From a virus, in the IMG/VR virus record IMGVR_UViG_3300031623_000041, positions 1 to 25,663 of that record: 25,663 nucleotides of DNA; one strand, 5' to 3'. Below the pieces are notes generated by a model. It was not told the origin of the DNA and searched no databases. It saw nothing but the letters and a program-made list of their open reading frames with translations. This document shows positions 19,533 to 25,663 of this stretch, one piece after another. The position numbers were made by a program, and so were the translations under genes. Each line of letters starts with the position of its first letter. The first letter of the stretch is position 1.

Positions 19533-21422
19533 TTATGCAGTCAACAAATCGAGACACGCCGCAAAACTTTGCGCGTGACGAACTGCAATGTCGATTTCTT
19601 GAAGGACGACTATACGAACAGTTCCTTTTGTGGAATTCGTATACTGATCCACCAGAACATCTGGCGTATTCCACATTCCTAGAATCAACTGACTAAAATC
19701 TCCAAAGACAATTGCCGAAGAAAGTGATTGATTCCCCTTTGTTAAATTAGATTTAACATTGGTTGTGATTGCCAGCGGATAACCATAAAGACTTGTCCAC
19801 GGATCATTCAGAATCATAACTGAATCAGTTGAACCGACTTTTGGAGTTGAAGCCATTTTGCTTTTAACTTTTGGATTAGTCAAAAATCCAAGAGTACCAG
19901 CATTCAGCGCCGCATTATCGATTTCAACTTCTTTAACCAAAGTTGGAACGTGAGTCGCCCAAGCAGGAGCAAGGCCATTGGCTCCGCCGGCAATATTCCC
20001 GATCCCCGTGGTATCAATAATACCAGATGGTTCATTACTTGCCCCACCGTGAATTGCTGTTGATTCAATCTTATCGGCCATAGCAGATAAAATGTCGTCG
20101 CGAACAATTTGCTCAATTGATGGATCGCTTTCCAAGAGCAATAATCTGCTGACATCTTCGTAGCAACCTAAAGTTTTTCCGGAAAGTGTCAATTGACCAG
20201 TAACTTGATTAACTGCGGCTACGGCAGAATCTTCTGCCACAAATGCCGCCGCAACACCAGTTGTTACTTTCGGAATCGAAATCTTAGTGGTTAATCCACT
20301 CATGATTCGCATTCCAAGATCGGGCATAACCATCTTTGCACGAAGCGCGGCAACAAATTCAGACCCCATATTATGAACAGGAGCCATGAATCCACCACTC
20401 GCGTTGGTTCCAACGGTCATCACAGTTCGTTTTTCAAGTTCAGTTTCATTGCGATTGCCAGTCCAAGCAAAATCCGGGACAAAAAATCCCTGTGGAGATT
20501 TGCCTTGACGATGACCTACTTCTTGACTCATTTCTTGCTCGAATCCAGACCCAGACCAATCACCACGACTTGCGGCATTCAATGCACGGAGCAATGAATA
20601 TTTACGTTGCTCTTTCGGTTTCACATCAACATGATCGGGTGAAACTTCAAGTGGTTTTGACTCAATCTTGTTCAGCATCTTTTCACGAAACGCAAATAGA
20701 CCGGTTCCGTTGTGAATGCTTTCATCTGCAAAGTCGCGCAAATTATGACGTATTCCTAGCGCTTGCATTTCTTTGATTTCTTTTGAGCGTTCCGCAAGTG
20801 CTTCCTGACGTATTTTGTCGGAATCTATACTTGGCGTTTCCGCTACTATTTCAACTTTAGTATCTTCCATTTTTTTACTTTCAATAATTGGTTTTTTAAT
20901 TTCGGCACGACCTACACCAATATCTGATCTGTCCGCTGGAATACTTACTAAACTTATTTCCATTGGAGTCCATCCGGCTCGGTATACGTCAGTCCCATCT
21001 CGTTGTTCATCCTGTTTCACTAAATTGTTGACAGAATATCCAACGCTAATATTTGTCCGAATTTTGTCATTGACATCTTGCAAAATTTCTGACGCGAGAT
21101 CACTTTTTCCAAAGCGTACTCCGGCGCGAGACTTTCGCGTCGTTTCGTCGAGACTTGCTCGCTCAATAACTCCAATCTGGACTTCTGGATTGTGGTTTAA
21201 GAGTAAAGGCGCTCGGCCTGACTCCATAAAATCAAGATCAATATCCTGTCGTTCATGTGATAATATTTCCCAACCGAAGCTCCGCAAAACTGGCTCCTCC
21301 GATGCAAACGACAAATTGATCGTTCTGTTTTCTTCTTCACCTTCCGCACGCGTAAACTCTAAAGACATCGTGCGAGTTTCTAATCCTTCTAAATTTTTTC
21401 TTTCTTCTTTATTCAACTTCAT
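19533..21422 (-). CDS. Prohead protease fused to HK97-fold major capsid protein
   Basis: One 629-residue reading frame encodes both the maturation protease and the capsid subunit. The N-terminal third has the prohead-protease signature: the catalytic His in LLLNHNPEVQIGVIE (about residue 77) and the catalytic Ser in ISVGYS (about 126). A charged helical linker of about 150 residues, comparable to the HK97 delta domain, follows. The C-terminal half is HK97-type capsid: TVGTNASGGFMAP, HGGASNEPSGIIDT, FLTNPKVKSKMAS and the C-terminal IDIAVRHAQSFA. An upstream GTG at 21428 is in frame, but the ATG at 21422 has AAGG five bases upstream and is preferred. No internal stop separates the parts, so capsid and protease should be made in equal amounts and separated by proteolysis. 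Confidence 0.93.
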   Translation of the reverse strand: MKLNKEERKNLEGLETRTMSLEFTRAEGEEENRTINLSFASEEPVLRSFGWEILSHERQDIDLDFMESGRAPLLLNHNPEVQIGVIERASLDETTRKSRAGVRFGKSDLASEILQDVNDKIRTNISVGYSVNNLVKQDEQRDGTDVYRAGWTPMEISLVSIPADRSDIGVGRAEIKKPIIESKKMEDTKVEIVAETPSIDSDKIRQEALAERSKEIKEMQALGIRHNLRDFADESIHNGTGLFAFREKMLNKIESKPLEVSPDHVDVKPKEQRKYSLLRALNAASRGDWSGSGFEQEMSQEVGHRQGKSPQGFFVPDFAWTGNRNETELEKRTVMTVGTNASGGFMAPVHNMGSEFVAALRAKMVMPDLGMRIMSGLTTKISIPKVTTGVAAAFVAEDSAVAAVNQVTGQLTLSGKTLGCYEDVSRLLLLESDPSIEQIVRDDILSAMADKIESTAIHGGASNEPSGIIDTTGIGNIAGGANGLAPAWATHVPTLVKEVEIDNAALNAGTLGFLTNPKVKSKMASTPKVGSTDSVMILNDPWTSLYGYPLAITTNVKSNLTKGNQSLSSAIVFGDFSQLILGMWNTPDVLVDQYTNSTKGTVRIVVLQEIDIAVRHAQSFAACLDLLTA

Positions 21423-22917
21423 CTTCACCTTTGTCGATTTCAGGTTGCGCCGCGCTTTTCAAACCCAACGGCATTAAGTTAATCTTTAAATCGTAGCGTT
21501 CCGCCATTTCGAGATCGGCTTGTAAAGTCGAGAATGTTTCTTCAACATCACGCCCACCGATTTGTTGTGCTATGTCGCTGAATGTCAAAAATCCATTTTG
21601 CAATCCAATAACGGCAGAATTAACTTCCTTCTGTGGATCGACCCATTGATAACCCCTTGCTCGAAAGATCACAGAATTTGCAAACTTATTAAATCGATCA
21701 GACGGAAACGGAATCGCGCCACTCGTAATTCCCAAACTCAAAAACTCTCGAAAAATAGGATTTGCAAAATGTTCAATCAAAAACCTTTGGTGCATTTTGT
21801 AGTTGTCTCGCGATTCAATCGTACCGGCTCGAATCGATGAATAACTGACTGATTCCAGATTGCTCGAAAGCGTCACATAATCCAAACCAAGACCGGAAGC
21901 AATCGAACGCAACATGGCTTTGTGAAAATCAGCAAATGCAGAATTTGGGTGATCCATCCCCGGAACTCCCACAATATCCACACCTGGCGGAAGCTGTGAG
22001 ATGCTTCCAGGTTCGCCAGCATCCATAATCGCCGCTTCACCATCAAAATCATCCCCGGCATATCCAACGCCGTCTTGAGTTTTCAAAAACATCGACTTCG
22101 AAGCAGACAATCGAGCGGCCACCAATTCAGCTTCAGCGTATCCGTTGAGCTGATGTATCTTATCCATCACCGGTGCAAACAATGGAACGCCACGCGTTTG
22201 TTGGCTACGTTCCGGGCGGTAAATGTGCATTATATCTTCAGCAGGAACTCGAACACGTCCGCCAATCTTTCCATGTGTGTCGTATGGATGTGCAGAACCA
22301 TCGTGAAGATGATATGCGACCGGTTTGTTGTACTGGTTCAACTCAACGCCCATGACAATCCGATTGCCGTTTTCAGCCGGTGTGTTTAATTCTTCATCTA
22401 AATAATCCGGCTCTAAAAACTGGATTGCATAACCAAATCGATTGTCGGCATTTCGAATGTGTTTGATTAATACTTCGCCGTCTCTAACGAGTGATTCCTG
22501 AACTAACTGTTGGCAATCAATCCATGAGTGACGACCACTAATTTCGCAAACTCCTTTTGCACTCCATTCCTTCCAAGCTCTTTCGACAATATCGTTTCCA
22601 GACATATCCAAATCACCTTTCAATTGTCCAGGTCTCGGAATGTTTCTTGCCCTCACTTGCAAATGTAAACCTTTATCACCAACAACTTGTGTCCGAAAAA
22701 TCTGCAATGCTTTTGCGGCAATCGGTTCATTTCGTGCGAGCTGTCGACAGCGGTCTCTTAATTTGCGTAAAGCTGGACGAATCTCTGAATCTGCACTTGT
22801 TGAACTGCCAAGAAATCCAGATAACAATCTACCGGCTCCGGCTCCGGAATAATTCCGCTGGTAAGGAAATCGTCGTTTTTCTGTTTTGCCCCAAGATCGT
22901 GGGTTGTACCATGCCAT
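21409..22917 (-). CDS. Portal protein, lambda gpB family
   Basis: A 502-residue portal subunit that would form the dodecameric ring at the packaging vertex. The N-terminus carries RPALRKLRDRCRQLARNEPI and AAKALQIFRTQVVGDKGL, typical of the lambda-type portal family. The middle has the conserved IDCQQLVQESLVRDGEVLIK and the stem/wing region VPAEDIMHIYRPERSQQTRG. Length matches the family (lambda gpB 533). It follows the gpW-position gene by 3 bp and its last bases overlap the start of the protease-capsid gene by about 14-20 bp, indicating translational coupling. Very sure. Confidence 0.93.
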   Translation of the reverse strand: MAWYNPRSWGKTEKRRFPYQRNYSGAGAGRLLSGFLGSSTSADSEIRPALRKLRDRCRQLARNEPIAAKALQIFRTQVVGDKGLHLQVRARNIPRPGQLKGDLDMSGNDIVERAWKEWSAKGVCEISGRHSWIDCQQLVQESLVRDGEVLIKHIRNADNRFGYAIQFLEPDYLDEELNTPAENGNRIVMGVELNQYNKPVAYHLHDGSAHPYDTHGKIGGRVRVPAEDIMHIYRPERSQQTRGVPLFAPVMDKIHQLNGYAEAELVAARLSASKSMFLKTQDGVGYAGDDFDGEAAIMDAGEPGSISQLPPGVDIVGVPGMDHPNSAFADFHKAMLRSIASGLGLDYVTLSSNLESVSYSSIRAGTIESRDNYKMHQRFLIEHFANPIFREFLSLGITSGAIPFPSDRFNKFANSVIFRARGYQWVDPQKEVNSAVIGLQNGFLTFSDIAQQIGGRDVEETFSTLQADLEMAERYDLKINLMPLGLKSAAQPEIDKGEDEVE

Positions 22918-22920
22918 AAG

Positions 22921-23505
22921 TTAAAACCTCACAAGAATATTTTGACCAGTTCGTTTACCTTTTTTTGCACGATCCTTTTGAACTTCACGGCGGAAAACTG
23001 TATTGTAATAATTTAATTCGCCGCGTACTTCGTCCATCGAACGCAATGTGTTCGAACGGTCTGAAACTGAATAAGCCGTTGTCAATTTTTGAGCTAAACT
23101 TTCTAAAGTCGATTCTAAATGATCAACCATCTTTCCGGCGTGTGTTCGCGGATCGGCAGAAGATGTAACCAGATTCTCGACAACTTCAAATTTGCCAGTA
23201 TCTAATTTAATACGTTGAGAGTCAGACGAACGTGTAATATACATCGCCCAGCTATAAGTTCCGGCAGTATAATTCGCCGTGGTCGCGCTGGCTATTTCTA
23301 CAACGTAATCGTCGCCTGACTCCGATGCGGTGAAACTAAAATTCGTGCTACCTGAACCCAATAGTCTGGCGCGGTAACTTAACGCATAAGACGCTGGAGC
23401 ATAATCTGCCCCCAAATCTTCGCGCTTCCACAACCAACGATCACCAAGCGTCAATGTTTCCGGCTCCGTTGTTGGATAATTTGTTGATGAAAATTGATTT
23501 GCCAT
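22921..23505 (-). CDS. Probable head-tail connector (gpW-position protein)
   Basis: A 194-residue protein between large terminase and portal, where lambda carries gpW. The N-terminal part (about 1-110) looks like a beta-sandwich, with alternating hydrophobic strands and the segment YTAGTYSWAMYITR. The C-terminal part (about 115-194) is helical and starts DPRTHAGKMVDHLESTLESL, resembling the gpW-like helical domain seen in other phage proteins at this locus. It is followed by a very basic tail (RAKKGKRTG). Much longer than lambda gpW (68 residues), so this would be a two-domain version. Start ATG lies 3 bp after the terL stop. Function rests on position and the C-terminal resemblance; no search was possible. 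Confidence 0.55.
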   Translation of the reverse strand: MANQFSSTNYPTTEPETLTLGDRWLWKREDLGADYAPASYALSYRARLLGSGSTNFSFTASESGDDYVVEIASATTANYTAGTYSWAMYITRSSDSQRIKLDTGKFEVVENLVTSSADPRTHAGKMVDHLESTLESLAQKLTTAYSVSDRSNTLRSMDEVRGELNYYNTVFRREVQKDRAKKGKRTGQNILVRF

Positions 23506-23508
23506 TTT

Positions 23509-25374
23509 TTACCAGTTAGTCGCCCATGATTTCGGACGTGGTTTAAATTGATTTTTTGGTTCGGTCTTTCTTACTTCTGATAATTTCTTCTGAATAACGC
23601 TCATATTCGCGTTTAACGAACGAAATGCGGCTAGGTTATAAACCATCAAATCAAGTGCTTCGTTGCGAGGACGCAAGCGCTTAAACTCCATTCGAGGGAT
23701 TCCGGCTTTATATCGTTTAACAAGTCGCTCCGATGTCAATTGCAAGAAAAATTCTTCATCTAAAAAATCCGGAAAATGTACAAAACCTGAATCTTTTGGA
23801 TCATCAATCTTCAATCTTGCAAGTATTTGCGTTTTAAGCGTGTTCACACCAAGCGGCCAAACGTTACACCGCAAAGTATTATTTTTGGTTGGTCTGCCCA
23901 CCTCAGCCCGATTTTCCCCACCTACGCCCTTAATTGCTCGAGCGCCAGTCGCCTCTAGTCGTTTACAAAATCGATAAACATTTCCAGTCTCATAACCGGA
24001 ATCAATAAACGATCTTGTGATTCTTAAATCATGACCCGACGGATGAGGCCAAGTCGTTTTTAAATATTCCTCAACTTCGTTCCAAAGACTTTCGCCTGTT
24101 GGTGAACCATAGAAAATTTGGAAACCAACAACCCAAGTTTGGTTATTTGCTCCGTAACCATTAACCAGAACTTCGATTCGGTCGGCTTGCACGTCCGCAC
24201 TTGCACACAAAACTCCGATGCTCGAATCCGGTAACGGCGTTTCAAAGTTCTTAGCGCGAACCATAATGTCATTGGTTTCAACTCCATCGCCCTCATCTTC
24301 TTCCCAACTCTGAGCCAAAACTGTATTAACGAAAACGCGAAGTGCTTCCTGTCCGGTATGTTTTGATTCCAGAAACAGTTTAGCCAATTCTGCAATATCG
24401 ACCCACGGACTATAAAGCCCCGATAAATGGAAACCAGCAGTTCCCGAAAATGGTGCAGTTGCAATCCATTCTCCGGATCGTATTGCTTGTTTTCTCTGTA
24501 CGTCTGACCATTCAACATCGCATTCGTTACAATGATATTTTGCGGTTTCTGGTTTGTCCTTTTCCCATCGTACTTGTGACCACTCCAAAACTTGCGGCTT
24601 TTTACAATCGTGACATTTCAAATTGTAATATCGTTGGTCGCTGTCTTCGAAAGCACTTTCAATCCTCGAAGCACCTTTGACTGTCGGTGTCGAGAACATC
24701 GCGACTTTGCGATTGAAGAAATTCTGAGTTCTACGACTTGCGAGCAATATTGGATCTCCTTCGGAACCACTCGACAACGCCATCCGATCAACTTCATCCA
24801 TCAAAACCACGCGGATCGGACGACTACTCAGCGAAGCTGGCGAATTACTTCCAGCGATTGACAACCTCGAACCATTCCGGAATTGCTTTTGCAGAATCGT
24901 ATTGTCTCCATCTTTCATCCGCGGATCGCCAATCTGTTCGCGAATTGCCGGTGTCGTTGAAATCATCGGCGCAAGTCTGTCAACTGACCAAGCCCTTGCA
25001 AGTTCCAAAGTCGGTAAAAGAACTAAAATCGGACAAGGATCATGTACCAAGAAGAAACCACAAATATTATTCATGATCTCAGTCTTTCCAATTTGGCTCG
25101 AAGTACAGCAAACAATCCGTTCTGTTTTCGGATCGGAAAACGCTTGCATGATTCCGCGCTGATATTCTGCTCTTTCAGTTTTCCACTTCCCCGGAAACGG
25201 AGAGCTGGAAACAGTCAGCATTCGTTCAGCGTCCGCCCATTGTGCTACGTCCAGTTTCGGCGGTAGTTTCGTCAGAATCGTCAGCAATTCCGATGCGAGC
25301 GATTTGTCCTTGAAGCTCAACAAGCGTTTCGCGGACAGCTCCTTCGATAATTTCTTTGCAGACATTGGCATCAT
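23509..25374 (-). CDS. Terminase large subunit, lambda GpA family
   Basis: This is the ATPase and nuclease of the DNA-packaging motor. Counting from an upstream TTG at 25389 (626 residues): Walker A SSQIGKTE near residue 97, Walker B VVLMDE at 193-198, a coupling motif FSTPT near 231, and a zinc pair CHDC (258/261) with CNEC (286/289). Nuclease-domain acidic residues lie in ASADVQ (D398) and SFIDSG (D462). The segment WADAERMLTV followed by GKWKTERAEYQR is the conserved GpA N-terminus, so the start must lie upstream of 25239, inside the small-terminase gene. ATG codons occur at 25374, 25371 and 25365; I chose 25374. GpA enzymes usually act at cos sites, so cohesive ends are likely. Confidence 0.93.
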   Translation of the reverse strand: MMPMSAKKLSKELSAKRLLSFKDKSLASELLTILTKLPPKLDVAQWADAERMLTVSSSPFPGKWKTERAEYQRGIMQAFSDPKTERIVCCTSSQIGKTEIMNNICGFFLVHDPCPILVLLPTLELARAWSVDRLAPMISTTPAIREQIGDPRMKDGDNTILQKQFRNGSRLSIAGSNSPASLSSRPIRVVLMDEVDRMALSSGSEGDPILLASRRTQNFFNRKVAMFSTPTVKGASRIESAFEDSDQRYYNLKCHDCKKPQVLEWSQVRWEKDKPETAKYHCNECDVEWSDVQRKQAIRSGEWIATAPFSGTAGFHLSGLYSPWVDIAELAKLFLESKHTGQEALRVFVNTVLAQSWEEDEGDGVETNDIMVRAKNFETPLPDSSIGVLCASADVQADRIEVLVNGYGANNQTWVVGFQIFYGSPTGESLWNEVEEYLKTTWPHPSGHDLRITRSFIDSGYETGNVYRFCKRLEATGARAIKGVGGENRAEVGRPTKNNTLRCNVWPLGVNTLKTQILARLKIDDPKDSGFVHFPDFLDEEFFLQLTSERLVKRYKAGIPRMEFKRLRPRNEALDLMVYNLAAFRSLNANMSVIQKKLSEVRKTEPKNQFKPRPKSWATNW

Positions 25375-25663
25375 CTTCAACTGCGACAATTCCGGCGATT
25401 GCTGTTGGAATCGTTAGCAGACTTGTTTTTGTTACATGAAAGGCCGAACCAAGTTGCGACAAAACTTCTTCGCGACTTAACAATTTACCTTCCAACATTT
25501 CTCTTTCACGCTGAGACTTTAACGCGTCTTCTTTCATCTTCCGGGCGCGCCACTCTGAAAAATTGATAACGTCTCCAGTTTCGTTTTCGTCGCCATCTTC
25601 CAAAATGAAAAGACCATCCTTGCGCTTCTTAATTCCAGATTTTTCCTTCTTCAACTGGATATA
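25226..25663 (-). CDS. Terminase small subunit, Nu1-like (C-terminal part; continues at positions 193-1)
   Basis: Main body of the 167-residue small terminase, whose first codons lie at 193-128 on the other side of the join. After the N-terminal helix-turn-helix comes a charged region with an acidic stretch (LEDGDENETGD), then a long helical, charged segment and a C-terminal part containing TLVELQGQIARIGIADDSDE. The length fits the Nu1 family (lambda Nu1 is 181 residues). In lambda, Nu1 binds cosB and recruits the large subunit through its C-terminus. The end of this gene overlaps the large-terminase start by about 140-160 bp in another frame. That the frame stays open across the artificial ends is the strongest evidence for circularity. 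Confidence 0.8.
   Translation of the reverse strand, partial: YIQLKKEKSGIKKRKDGLFILEDGDENETGDVINFSEWRARKMKEDALKSQREREMLEGKLLSREEVLSQLGSAFHVTKTSLLTIPTAIAGIVAVEDDANVCKEIIEGAVRETLVELQGQIARIGIADDSDETTAETGRSTMGGR
25537..25663. repeat. Right copy of the 127-bp terminal overlap
   Basis: Exact copy of bases 1-127. Removing one copy gives a unit genome of 25,536 bp. It contains the GGGCGCGCC palindrome seen at 7-15. Confidence 0.95.

Noticed and set aside
20815-21477. 220-residue open frame on the plus strand opposite the capsid gene
   Set aside because: It lies wholly antisense to the strongly supported protease-capsid gene, has no ribosome site or recognisable motif, and would be the only plus-strand gene.
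25537-25663. True terminal direct repeat of a linear genome
   Set aside because: The repeat length equals a usual assembly k-mer and lies inside the small-terminase gene; biological terminal repeats would not usually split a gene in this way.

Overview
This window is a complete, circularly closed genome of a small tailed phage with a long non-contractile tail (siphovirus). The first 127 bases are identical to the last 127, and the small-terminase reading frame continues in frame across that junction. The window is therefore one unit genome of 25,536 bp plus a 127-bp assembly overlap. All credible genes lie on the minus strand, so the map reads right to left. There is no ribosomal or housekeeping gene, no recognisable tRNA, integrase, DNA polymerase, helicase or RNA polymerase. 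The probable lysis genes include a candidate inner/outer membrane spanin pair, which points to a Gram-negative host. The fibre-region proteins resemble, from memory, proteins common in aquatic phages; this could not be searched.

Layout in transcription order. (1) Early region, 6238 down to 1061: a strong sigma70-type promoter with a perfect inverted repeat at its start site, then a tightly packed operon of small genes. These encode several zinc-knuckle proteins, a ribbon-helix-helix regulator, an XRE-type helix-turn-helix fused to sigma region 4, a PD-(D/E)XK-like nuclease, an OB-type single-strand DNA-binding protein, a replication initiator with the probable origin (iterons plus AT-rich tract) inside its gene, an ERCC4 nuclease and an excisionase-like helix-turn-helix protein. 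(2) An intergenic control region (922-1060) with a 10-bp tandem repeat. (3) Packaging and head: a gpZ-like tail-completion protein, a short candidate cos region, Nu1-like small terminase (across the junction), GpA-type large terminase, a gpW-like connector, lambda-type portal, a prohead protease fused to an HK97-fold capsid protein, and a small capsid-adjacent protein. (4) Tail: FII-like joiner, gpU-like terminator, tube protein, G/GT chaperones made by a -1 frameshift, tape measure, two distal tail proteins, a J-like host-specificity protein, then a series of small fibre or decoration proteins. (5) Lysis: holin candidate, a charged protein, candidate inner spanin and outer-spanin lipoprotein, a small hydrophobic protein, a rho-independent terminator, and an M15 peptidase endolysin placed after the terminator.

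The single good terminator found (6939-6970) and the single good promoter found (6211-6238) lie about 0.7 kb apart with only the endolysin between them. The circle could thus be read as one unidirectional programme from early to late, with endolysin expression depending on read-through or its own signal. Replication probably relies on host polymerase and helicase recruited to the iteron origin. Head and tail genes follow the lambda order, except that the gpZ-like gene is upstream of the terminase.

Most interesting for follow-up: the in-gene iteron origin, the XRE-sigma4 fusion regulator, a recurring dyad motif shared by both control regions, the displaced gpZ-like gene, the hidden outer-spanin-like lipoprotein, and an exact in-frame 27-bp repeat in the J-like gene.
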